Source: Malachius bipustulatus (Eukaryota > Arthropoda > Insecta > Coleoptera > Melyridae). Taken from it: a DNA stretch of 64,000 nucleotides. The translations under genes and the position numbers were made by a program. Position 1 is the stretch's first letter. Each line of letters opens with the position of its first letter. The stretch is taken from assembly GCA_910589415.1 (NCBI GenBank), contig OU342632.1, positions 40,251,637 to 40,315,636 on the forward strand. The letters are read 5' to 3'. Shown here one piece after another: positions 1 through 12,030 of this stretch. The notes beneath the pieces were generated by a model that saw only the letters and a list, made by a program, of their open reading frames with translations, was not told where the DNA came from and made no database searches.

Positions 1-1894
1 CATAAGAACATAGGTGCTCATTTTTCGAACCCTATATTCGTACCAAAAATTTGTGTTTTATTAATTTTAGTTAAGATTTCCTCTCTTCTTCAACTTCAAA
101 GATCGCTCGCGATAATAAGTTTTGGGGAAGACTTTTGTCCAAGAATTATCAAAAATATTTTATGTAGCAGAGATAAGATTCCTTATCAAAGGTATAAGTT
201 CTGATGCTTATGAACTGATGTCAGATAAAGTGTCTAAATCTAGGTGACCTGCTAATGCTGTTTTATAGTGATACCTACTGCGGTTCAAAATAAAAATCTT
301 TCTGTTGAGACTACCTTTCAGAAAACGAAAAACATTTCCTGTTCAAATATCCTAAGACCATTCAGAGGTCTCTCTTCCTGAAAGGGTGATCATGACAACG
401 GGCATCCAGCCCTTCCAATCCAAGGGTCAAGCATTCATAGTAATCCTTCATATTATACGTGTCGCCACAGGTAAATAGTATCGTTGACACGGCTATTATT
501 ACACTGCTTATTCTTTCAGGGTCGTCTTTGAAGCACAATAATTTATTAGACGTACAACGCCGAGCCCTTTGGCTATTTGGTTTTTTTCTTTTATACAACT
601 GACCCATGAAGGGGTGATGCAGTGGACATTTACAGCTTGTAACGTATCGGATTATTTGCAGGCATTCTTTGTGAAATCGTATGGGCTTGATAGATGTCGT
701 TAAAGTCTTATTATGATTTCGTTATTTTACATTTTACCTGTCATCTTTTATGAAATATTAATAAATTTTATGCTATTACTGCCTATTATAGACTAACCCT
801 TCAAACCGTTTAAAGTTCCTTCAGTTTTGTCTATCATTTACACCCAATAAAATTGAGTCGTCGGAGAGCTTTTATGAAATAATGAATGGTACCTATACAT
901 TTTTTAGGTGAAAGCTCGACGAAATATAAGCAGTTTTAGAAATATACAATTATTATTGGACATTTTAAATGAGTCTTAATTACTTACTCAACTTCTCTCG
1001 AGAAAAAATAAAAACAATTTCAGAAAGAAAACGTTCACATAAACTATAGGATTATTATTGTTATTAGAAGTCATAAACATCGCTCTTTATACCTGTTTTT
1101 AGAAGAGATTGCGATGCACCAAAAGATAATAAGCACGCATAATTTATTTCAACAGAAAACATCAGGGTCCACCCATATACCTCTTTATCACTTTTACCGT
1201 GGAACTGTATAATCTTCTTATTTAAAGTCGTAGAACCCTAGATTTGTCTTGGTGATAAATGGAAATATGTCGCCGAGTCGTTGGATCTGTCAATTTTAAA
1301 TGCAGTAGGCCAGTAGGTAGCTGCATGACGACTCCTATATAGACAAATCACTGTCTCGGTATTTCGGCAGTTTTAATTTTAAAGGGGTCACATCATTTGT
1401 TGGGACGCGTAGTAGAGACATAATTTATATGTGCATAATTGATTATAAAATTTTAAATTGACTGACAAATATTCGTTCAATAAAGAGTGAAGTTCATCAT
1501 TTATTATGTTCTAAAATGACAATAAAAAACGTGAGAATTCGAAATTCTACAACATAAGAAGTCGTCACAAGAAACTTTAGAAGATTTATGATTTGGTGGT
1601 TCTTTATTAAAATTTATGACTTTGATCACCCCCCCTCCCCATCAGGAAGACCGAAACCGTTGTGGTAGGGGGTAGTTTAGGATTATTTTTATTTCGTCCA
1701 AAATATTTTGCAAATTTCTGTCATATAGAATCTACTACCATTCTAATCAATCCGATCATTCCAAATTTGACTTCAAAGACTTCAAATAATGGACATAATG
1801 GTAAACGGCTTATTAAAAAAAATTAGCTTGTTGAGTTTGCATGCATGGTGGTGGTGGTTCTTAGACCTCTTTTTTCGGGGGAGGGAAAATCCTC
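1..1894. other. AT-rich non-coding stretch
   Basis: I see no coding region, RNA gene or clear repeat here. A C-rich run sits near 1627-1640, and the open frames are short and without recognisable motifs. It lies downstream, in the minus-strand sense, of the retrotransposon remnant that follows. Confidence 0.5.
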
Positions 1895-3600
1895 ATGGAC
1901 ACCTTGGGTGGTTCTTCCCTCCATGGGTATAGTGCCGGAATTCTACCGGCTAAAATCCCTCCGTTTTATCTGTATGGACCGCGGCGGAATACCTTGCTAG
2001 CAGTCGATCTTCTGGCTATTTCTCGCTCATCACCTCGCGGACGTATCGGTCGATCTCCTCCCATTTATCTTCTGATGACAGCATGTGCTCCATTGTATCG
2101 TTCATCTGAAGCCGTCTGTGTAATTCTGTTCTGTGGGATGCCCATCTCCTGCATCCCCATCTTCTTCGTGTGCGTTCCGAAAGTTCCGTGCACAGTTAAG
2201 AGCTGATGGGTGAAAAAATCTTCTATGCTTTTGTGCCGGCTTGATATCCATTTTCCTATATGCCTGGAATCAGTCTCCGGTTCCACTCCACTTGTTCCAT
2301 ATCACTTTCCCACCCTTCCTGCCAGGCCTTCACTGTATTGATTCTCTCTTCGGCCTTTACCCTGCCCAAGTGGTCATTCTCTCTCCTATGTAATTGCATC
2401 ATATATGCCACCAGGTGTATGGATTGCATTCCCGCTATGACCTATGCTGACACACCCGACATGCACCGTTCTGTAGCCCCGGATGAGTCGAAGCAAACCC
2501 CACCTCTGAACGAATCAGTCTCTGTCTGTAGACGTTTTTCTTCAGGGATTCTGCCCACACTGCCGCGACGTAAAAGATTATTGATTCTGTTATCCCTTAG
2601 AATAACTACTTTCCTCTTCGCGTAACCAGGCCCACCGATGTCGCTTTATTCTGCTTAGCTTGGCGACCCTTTCTTCGGCCTTCGCGGCCATGTGCTCGAC
2701 GTGCTTAGATCTGCAAGTTATCCAGTACAATCTCGAGGCATTTTAGCTGTCTTATATATGAGCCATTTTTGTCTCCCATGGGTTCTAAGGTGAAGCCCTC
2801 TCTTTTTCTGGGTCCCATCATGATTACGGAGCTTATGTGTCTTTTGGGATGCGATATCTAATGCCTCTCCATCTACCTGTTAATTTGCCTCCTTACTGTC
2901 TGCCTCCTCCACAATAGTCAGATCATCGGCAAAGGCAACCATGGTGGCGCCCGGCGGCATCAGATTCATTCTCCAGACCCATGTGGAATGGGAACCCCAG
3001 CCGTCATTTTCAAAATAGCTGCCAACAGGTTGATCATTGCATCGCTTATCCTTCTTTTCTCCAGTGCGTTCTTCATGTGCGTCCACGAGGTCGTATTAAA
3101 CGCATTTTTATGTCTACCGCGATAACTGTCACCCATTTTCCATTGAGGCCTTAACGATGCTCTTAACGCTTTTGATAGCTTTTACCTTCGAACGGCCTTT
3201 CCTGAACCGTATTGGTTGCCGGACAGGGAGAGGTATCTCGTCTCCTCGACCTCGCTCTCTAGCCGAGCCCTAATCAATCCCTCGTAAAGCTTGCTAATCT
3301 TGTCTAATACCAGGTACACAGATCTAATATATACCACACAGCCTCCTGTTTCTCTCTTACCATTATTGATCAGTACGACGACTGCTACTTCCTTCCACTT
3401 TCGTGGAAAGCTCTCGTCTGTCAATGGCCTGTTAAAGATCGGCGTAAAACTCTCTGGGGCCACCTTCACCGCTATTTTGAGTTCTACTGGCTAGATGTGA
3501 TCTGGTCCTGGGGTTCTCTTTCCTATCAACCTTCCTGCCGCTTCTTTGACATCCGCTACGGTGAAGGGGAATATCCCTCCTTCAGTCACGTTTTTTCGTC
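1895..3600 (-). pseudogene. Degenerate R1-like non-LTR retrotransposon, reverse transcriptase portion
   Basis: Minus-strand translation gives a broken series of reverse-transcriptase blocks in the right order. Near 3590-3490 is a segment like the RT entry region (FTVADVKEAAGRLIGK..PGPDH). At 3469-3182 comes the block with SFPRKWKEV, KISKLYEGLIRARLE and SGNQYG. Near 2950-2890 is the catalytic-type FADD motif. Near 2560-2500 is a VWAESLKKNVYR..L.. segment, and at 2286-2065 a C-terminal HGTFG block. These match the layout of R1-clade elements, which copy themselves by target-primed reverse transcription. Stops and frameshifts separate the blocks (one stop falls just after PGPDH), and neither the endonuclease nor the first ORF is present, so this is a dead, 5'-truncated copy. 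Clade assignment is from recognition of the blocks, not an alignment. Confidence 0.75.
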
Positions 3601-6600
3601 TTGCGGTCTCACGTTTTTGTTACCTCTCTTGAAGAGTTCTTGCAGTATTCCGCCTTTTTGACCGATGTTAAATTGTATAAGTACGTCATCTTTTTATCCC
3701 ATGCTGTTCATGACAATCCGGGTTCGTATATTAACGTGTGTCCGCGAATGCACCTTTTTTGGAGATACTCAAAAAAAGGCGAAGAAAAATTATTCTCTAA
3801 TGCTAACTATTTTTTCTTCATATGATCAGTGGCGGAAGATTTGAAGGTTGCGTGAGGTTTTTGGCCCCTGTATGTAATATATACGACACTAGGCACATTG
3901 CCATTTTAAAATCTTTTTTAAACCGCCAACATTTTCTACACAAAAAAGTCATAACTGCTATCGCGAACCGTTTTCGAAAAAACTGCCATCTACGATGAAA
4001 AACTCGCTTACAATGTTCAAAGACCAAAAAAAACTTCGCTCAATCCTAAAATCTCTGCCAAAGGCACATGAAAAAAAAAGAATTGGCACCAAAAAAAGAG
4101 CTTATTGTATCAATAATAATATATACAAAAGCTGAGTTCTGCGTGAACCTCAAGTAATAATGGTTCCCGAAATATCTTCAAGAAACTGGAAAAATAATAT
4201 TATTTTGACACCCTTGTATCTCAAAAACGGTGCATTTCCATACACGCATTAATATGAACTTTTTTCTTTAGGATGAGCCAATGTATAATTATTTGTTGTT
4301 ATATTTCGAAGAAATCCTTCCTTACCTATCTCTTCAACGGTATAAATACTTAATTAATTCCCATCATATTGACCGGAAAGCATCTTATTCCAATTATTAA
4401 GAAATATTTTAATTAACATAATAATAGTCTTCTAATTTTACTCTATTGCTGCTTTGTCCTTGGATGATGAGATTGAGAGATCCGAAACGTAGAGAAAAGT
4501 AGAATTCCGGGTGACCTGTAGAATTTAAATGGTCCTCTTGAACGCATACAAGGTGATTAACTAAAGATTCATCATCTTTAGTTAAATGTTATTTAATTGA
4601 AGATAAATGAGTCGAAAAAGTTACTGGGAAGACAAGAAATTACCGAATAGATAGATGAATATATTGGAAAAATTAATTAACATTTCACCTAATGGTTTTG
4701 TACTTTGTAGGTATACCTATATGCATCGGGTAGGCGAGTCATATACATGGAACTTTCACACTCTAATAATAACATATTCTACTTATTAAGTTTATAAAGT
4801 TCATAGTGTAAAAAAATCTAATTAATAATGAATGGTATAGGAAGCTACTAACGAGTCCAAAGTCGAAATTCTCCCCCTGAAGTGTATATGGCATGTCAAG
4901 GGATGAATTATTCGGTCATCATCCCTAATTTGGTCACCTTTGATGCTCCCTCATATAATGACCCAAAACATCTACTCATCTGGAATAAGAGCATCAGCAT
5001 TGTGCGGCTGATGCATTATAGCCACCCCATTTCATCCCCTAGTGTGTACATTGACACATGATCATCAACAACACCTTTATTATGATATGATGAGCATTTT
5101 TGTTAGATTTGTGAAGGGAATAAATTAAGAGATAGTATAATTATTATTAGTTCTAATCAAATTTATAAATATGTATAATAAACCATCACTTTCGTTTTCC
5201 TCACTGATGTAGGAGTTTTCACACTTTTCTGTAGCAAAATTTTATACATCAAGTGTTTTTGTGAGTGCGAGAATTTTGGAAACGCAAAACAAAGAGAGAA
5301 TATTGTATATTTGCATGATCAAGATCCTTCACTTCATTAACAGAAGACAGTAATTCATGTTCAGTTCAAGCTCATTATGTCTCTCGACCAATTCGCAATC
5401 ATATCATGCACATCTCTCCACAGCGAAAACAGTTATAGATATGTCAAGTACTTATGCTGTCGGATCATTGATAAAAATTAAAGAGGACTTAAATTAGATC
5501 CTTTTGTGGCACCTGACACCTGGACCACTGAGCTGCATATCTGTTTTTTTTTTTTGTAATTGGCGGCGAAAATACACGTAAAATTGACAGGTTGCCAAGT
5601 AAGAAACAAAAAATGACACAAGACAATCAGAAGAATTAAACAATCTCTACTTCCTCAACAACACACACGCATAATCGAGCCGATCAAAGGCCTTGATCGA
5701 ATTGAAGAAGACGTGTATAAAATAAAAACCATTTCTGAAAGGCCAGTCAATAAATAATAATACAAATATAGATTAATATATCCATGTCATTTTGAAGTTT
5801 GCGGTTGTTCAAAAAAATGTTTTTTGCGAATTGAAATTTGCGAATGTTTTTTGAAATTCACAAATTTCAAAAAATTACTTGTAAAGGTACCACTACCTAC
5901 GACTTAAAAATCTCTATCTACACATAACAATAAACAACCCTCTAAAGAAGTGAATGCCCTGCCGAGGAATTCCTTCAATTTTCCAAGAACAACCGGTCCA
6001 AATACTACATTCCACATAAATCTGAAAGATGATGTAAACACTCAACACTCAGAATATTATCTTGAACCGTATATGAGTCCGGAGACGTAAGTTTATCTTC
6101 AGTTCTAAAATACAAAATACGGTATTACAATGTCGAATTCAGGTGTCATTTAAGTGACCTACGGCCTTCTTTATTGTGAGAGAATCCACCACTGACAATC
6201 AAAACAGTGTCGATTAAGAAACTAAGAAACCGGGGACGTCTGAAACAGGTCCATTATGTTCTCTCTTACCTCGTACACATCTACGTAAATGTAATGTAAT
6301 AAAGCTGTTATCAGATCACACTAGCAACTGTATATTTTATATAACTTTTAATTTAGAACAATTATGTGTAACGACAAGGCTCTTTAATATTTTTTCTTGT
6401 TAGTCGAGTAAGTGACTTGGCTTGGTATTTCGAAAAGGTATTCTTGCTTCGTGGAACCACGATATGAGGTCCAGTAATGTCTTCTTTTGATTTAAAATTG
6501 TTGCGTTCATGCAAGAAACGCAACTAAAGCAGTAAAATTAAATATACATAATTGCATCTATCCAATTATTTTCGTACCGTGTCGTTTTTTTATGTATTTT

Positions 6601-7176
6601 TTATTTTTTATTTCTCAAATAATTATAAATGAAAGTAGTGAAATAGTTCCTGAATCCTTATGTCTACTCCCAAGTTTTCGCATCCCGATAAAAATAACAA
6701 GTTACATCATATAATTTTTGTGACTAAAATAAGACTGTGCAGGCAAATTTTTTATCGATAGCTGATGGAAAGTTCCTGAGAAAATCGTTTGTGATATAGA
6801 CAGAATAAAGAAAAAGTCTTGTCGGATTTTTCAGAGACAGAACATTTTACGTATTTCCGGTCTTTAAATTTTCCTTTATCAAGAAACGTTGATTGCTGGA
6901 AATAGATTCTCCATTTATTATACAGGCTGATCAGAAACTCGCCCACTCTGAACATGTTGTGGTAAACTTATCTTTTTAGGAGTAGTATTTTTTTTTACCG
7001 CAGTGCTGTAAGTTTTTTTTTACAAAGATGTGACCATTTTTGTAAAAATTAAAGTGCCAACCATAATGCATCGAACATATAGGTCCCCAAAAGCTTCGTT
7101 ATCGTTACCGATCTACACAGGGTGTTGAAATTTCAAGATTTTTACATTTTTTTCTAGCTCCTGCAGTTGTCAAACT
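3601..7176. other. Intergenic or intronic stretch without a supported gene
   Basis: AT-rich sequence with only short open frames lacking motifs. A hammerhead-like but incomplete segment ending in CCGAAACGT lies near 4457-4490 (see findings). I see nothing else that can be named. Confidence 0.45.
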
Positions 7177-7187
7177 TTAGTCAAACA

Positions 7188-8459
7188 CCCACGTCAAGTT
7201 AGCCACACTTCGGCTAGCCACGCTTTCGGCCAGGGAGAGGGACTTCTCCGTCTCCCTCTCTTTTTATTACTTTCAGCAATTTTTTTGTTTCGTTTTTAAC
7301 GGCTTGAATGGAAAAGAAATAGTTTGTTTTTGTTGATAATAATAATGTCATTATGAAATTTCACCAAACAATTATTAGAACTAGAAAATAATTCGAAAAA
7401 ATCAATGAAAGAAATATTTTACCAAACGTTTTGCTCAAGGTTTTTGAAAAGAAAACCCTCGTGATCGATTCAGGTCATTCATTTTCAAAAAAAGGCAATA
7501 AAAAAAACTGTTTTTGCCCAAAAATTTGTCCAGGATTTTGGGAAAAAATTATTTGCTAATCATTTTGCTCAAGGTTTTGGAAAAAAAAAAACATCGTGAT
7601 AAATTTAGGCCTTTAATTGTCAAAAAAAGTAAATGAAAAAACCTGTTTTTGCCCAAAGCTTTGTCCGGGATTTTGGGAAAACTCTCGCAGTTGATTTTAG
7701 CTTTTAATTTTCGAAAAAATCAATAAAAAAATACTTTTACCAAACGGATTCCCGAGATTTTTAAAAGAAAACCCTCGTGATCGATTTAGGTCTTCAATTG
7801 TCAAAAAAGTCAATGAAAAAACTGTTTTTCCCTAACCAAACATTTTCCAAGAATATGGGAAAACCCTCTTGGTGGATTTTACTTTAATTTGCGAAAAACT
7901 CAATGAAAAAAATATTTTTACCAAGCGTTTTTGCGTTTTGTCAAATATTTTGGAAAAACCGTCGTGGATCGATTTAGGCCTTTAATTTTCAAAAAAGAGT
8001 TCATGAAAAAACCTGTTTTTGTCCAAACCTTTGTCAAGGATTTTGTCAAAACCTGCATGGTCGATTTGGTCTCTAATATTCAAAAAACAAAAAAAAACGG
8101 AAACAGCTTTTTTGCCCAAAATTTCGCCTAAGATTTTGGGAAAACTCTCGCCGTCCATTTAATCTATATTTCTCAGAAAAAACGCGAAAAATACTTTTTT
8201 GTCCCAAACATTGCCCAAAATGTCCGTGGCTGAACGCGTGGCTGGACGTGGAGTTTTATAGATATTTTTATATTTAAGAATATTTTTTATTTGTTGAAAT
8301 TTCCTTTATTATCAATAATTATTATCAACAAAAACAAACCATTTCTTTTCCACCCAAGCCGTTAAAAACGAAACAAAAAAAATGCTGAAAAAGAGAGGGA
8401 AAAGTCCCTCTCCCTGGCCGAAAGCGTGGCTGGCCGAAGTGTGGCTAACTTGACTTGGG
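7188..8459. mobile_element. Foldback / MITE-like element with long terminal inverted repeats and 11-bp target duplication
   Basis: The ends are inverted copies: left CCCACGTCAAGTTAGCC, right reverse complement CCCAAGTCAAGTTAGCC. Similarity runs inward roughly 150-190 bp with interruptions, through the block GCTTTCGGCCAGGGAGAGGG and the ACGGCTTG region. Both ends are flanked by the same 11-mer TTAGTCAAACA (7177-7187 and 8460-8470), a convincing target-site duplication. The interior (about 7380-8200) is a degenerate tandem array of units of very roughly 100-150 bp, each carrying versions of TTTTGCCCAAA, ATTTTGGGAAAA and CTCGTGATCGATTTAGG. No transposase frame is present, so movement would depend on an enzyme from elsewhere. 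The 11-bp duplication is within the range for Mutator-like or foldback elements, but the superfamily is inferred only. Confidence 0.85.
7380..8210 (+). repeat. Internal degenerate tandem repeat of the foldback element
   Basis: Repeated blocks, with changes, of a TTTGCCCAAA box, an ATTTTGGGAAAA box, a CTCGTGATCGATTTAGG box and a TTTTCAAAAAA..CAATGAAAAAA box. The 66-codon open frame at 7931-8131 is a by-product of this repeat rather than a gene. Confidence 0.7.
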
Positions 8460-8470
8460 TTAGTCAAACA

Positions 8471-11400
8471 GTTACTTAAATATGGTCATCTTAGCTTTAG
8501 TTTTTAACAGGTAATGCCAATTGAAGTGTCAAAATTAACGTAAGCGATAAAATTATCTAAATAAAGCCAGAGCGCGCTTTAAGAATAATTTTTTTCATTT
8601 TTTTTTTAATTTCGACAAAATGATAGAACACCATTTTTCCTCAATAACGATCGCAGATATAGGTACAAAAAATAATACAAGAGAACTATAAAGATTCTAA
8701 ACAAAACAGAAAACTCACTTTGTATTTTAGAATCCACCAGCTGCGGACCGCAAAAAAGTTCAAGAGGAAAAAATGGGACTGAATATAAAAACATCTCCCT
8801 GTATACAGGGGGTCCCTGCTTAAAGTCGGTCTCTGTGGCCCAAATGATGGCATTTTCATAAAAAAGATTTCAAATTCAAGAACAGGATCACAATGGCCAT
8901 TCTGTATATTTTTGACTCTACAGAATATCCCATAGATATGGAGAGTGGCTTATCAAAGTTATGTTTTTTTTTAATTGAATGCTCTTGTATTATTACACTG
9001 TTAGATTGGCATGAGAAAAAAGATTTGTTTTTAAGGTTTGTGTTTAAATTAAGAAGAAAATCGCCATTTCAGCGAGTCGCTAAATTAAAAAAACAAAAAT
9101 AGTGTAAATGTTTCTGTGCCATAGAATACCTTGATACATAAAAAGTTAAAATATAGGGACATATTATGTCAGACGTTTTCCTCTATCTTGAGCCATTTTC
9201 GTCGCCTTGAACTTCACTATAACTTCTCAGTTTAAACACCAACTATGAAAACCAATCTTATATTTTGTGTTCTCGGACAATCTAAAAATGTAATAACACG
9301 AGAGTATTCTCTGTAGTCCAAGAGACCTCTGTATAGTCCAAAATAATTTTAAATTATTGCAAATCCTGCACTTGAAATAAAACAAAAATAATAGAAAGAA
9401 TCCATCTTTTGGCCCACAGACCGACTCGAATGAGCTGGGATACTCCTGGACCTATAAGAAAGAATCACCTATGATGTATACCTACCTAAGTATAATTTAA
9501 CAAAGGCGAGTTTTATGCTAAAACGATTGTAAATCATGACGTAAAAAACGATAAGTGTTTTTTTTATAATGAATAGTAAGTAGATAAATTAAAAAATTAC
9601 ATTGGTAAGTACAATAGGTAATAATAGGTAGAGCGTATAAGTATTATCAATGCGGCTGTCTGAATATTTTTTTTGCTATATATATAGGAGAAAAAGGTTT
9701 TCCTTGAAGTTTTCAAATCATAAAACGTGTGCTAGTTTTCTGCCACGCAAATATCAACCGATAAGCGAGCCTTAATGATGAGTCTTAATGAGAGGCATTA
9801 TAAGCAAAACAATGATAATTTTAATTATAATCACATATTGGACACGAGTGGTGGCTCGGTATCTTCAGTTAGAAATCGTATAAATTCATTTCTCCAATAA
9901 TTGCTCATATTCATCATTATCTCTTTTGTTTTAATTGGCTGACGTGACCCGTGTTTTTCATTTATGTTAATTTACGGTAATTATTACTTAAATTGCTGTT
10001 TTAGTTCGATTTTATTATCCCTAAAAAGATATGACTTATTTTTATTATCTCGTGGGTTGTAATAATGATGAAGTGATTTCCATTCTTCGCATAAGTACTA
10101 CTATGATTATATGTTTTGATTTTTCTCATCATAGTAATGAAAATAAAAGTCAATATTTTCACACCCTTATCAGTAAAATTATTTAGAATAAGTCTGCTTA
10201 GTTTATGCAGGAGATTTACATATAACATGCAATAAATATGGTTAAGTGCAATAATTGTTAAGAATTGTTTAGTATAATGGTAGGTGTATAAGGTACTTAT
10301 ATACTTACCTACTTACATAGATAAATCATGCGCACTTGGAAGATCACGCAATGCAATTAATTTCTTTGAGAGTATATTTATAATAAAGACTCTCATAACA
10401 CATACCTATCTATATGTTTGTGTTTGTTATTGATCAAATTTTCATATTATAAATCTTAAAAAATATATGGTACCTACCTACATAATATTACCCATACCTA
10501 TAATCATAGCTTAGAAATCATAAGTTTCAGTTCTGGCAAGTGGCAGTAATAAAATATAATTAAGTACAAAATTCGGTATTTTATTACATTCCGAATAATT
10601 ATACCTACATACCTAACTTATATGCTAATCCTGGACAATAATCATATTCCAAGAACTTTACGCCAAACAAAAATAAACATAATTCCCCATCAGACCAATA
10701 TTATTATCGCTGATGGTATTACGTTACCTATACGTGATAAAAATCCTCAAATAGAAACGGTGTAGTAATAACATGGAAACATATCTTGGAGAAAAAATCC
10801 AATGAGAATATGATGCAATTTGATCATTGTCATAACTCGGACTAGGTCGTGTCCAATCTGCTTAAATGCATTAATGTAATAAAATACGATTAGATTGGTT
10901 TACCTCGATATCTTTTTAATGTATAACGACAAAAACATCACTTTTTCAAAAACCCCGGCGCTCGTTTCTAAATATTCTACAGGATGATTCATGAGTAACG
11001 TAATGCGAGAAATGCCGATAGGTACCTAAGACGACAAGTTTGAACCAGTGACAAAAAAATTTATCCAACAAATGTAACATTCGCAGTACCTATGCGTAGG
11101 TACCTAGGTAGGTATATGCGTGATGCGTTCCGATTAAAAAGTCCATATTTCATATCATATAACTTGGTTTTTCCGAAAGTCGATCGGAAAATGTATTTTT
11201 CGGTTAAAAAATTTGAAAATATTTTGTGTCAAATATAAGATCTTGAATATTCAATCTTCAAAATCCGTCAAATTCGGGTTATTAATATTCAGCGTGGAGA
11301 AAAACAAACTTTTTAATGAAATTTTTTTATTTCAAATTCGCCCTCGTTCCCTAAACATGCGTAAGACAAAAACGGCGTTCTCGAGGCTTTGTTCAATTTG

Positions 11401-12030
11401 AAATAGGTGGGGGTGGGGGGGTGGGGGTTGTTCTTGTGTGCCTCCCTCAAAACCACACAACTTCTGCCCCCTGCAATTTTTCCTCCAAGCAATTGTCGAG
11501 TCATGACAAATTAATCAAAGTCTCGAGAAAGCCATTCTTGTCTTTCATGTTTCAAAAAAAAATTTCAAACAAGTTTCTTTTTCTCCACGCTGTATCATAA
11601 CCCGCAAAAAAATGGGGATTCCTATATTTAAATCGTCAAAGTCATCCCCACCACTATGCAGGGGGTGGTGGGGTGGTTCTTGTGTGCAAACGATGTCCCC
11701 CTAAAAACCAAACAACTTTTGTCCCAAACTTTTGTTTGGAGAATGTTGCCCCTCCCCAATAATTCCGAAAATAGATTAGGATGGATCACCCGGTATACGC
11801 ATGGAAAGTGCGTCACCATGATAAAAATAATCACGGTAACTTTGCTAATAAAGTAGGTACCTATGCCTTTGCTTATATTTATCTTTACCTTTTTGAAAAA
11901 AAAAAAATAGAATTACCTACCTACCTCAAGAAACAAAATATACGATCCTTATAACAAGCTTCTTGTTGCCATCCTATATCATGCATTACGTCGCATATTA
12001 ATCACCTGATGGTCTATCAAAGTGCGTCTT
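8471..12030. other. Non-coding stretch with scattered TACCTA motifs
   Basis: No gene is supported. The segment near 9720-9830 contains CTTAATGA and GATAAG-type words that could be transcription-factor sites, but this is weak. TAGGTA/TACCTA words are dense near 10280-10320 and 11085-11120. Two imperfect direct copies of a G-rich block (about 11407-11490 and 11656-11740, each with GGTTCTTGTGTGC or a close variant followed by CCAMACAACTT) mark a dispersed repeat. Confidence 0.45.
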
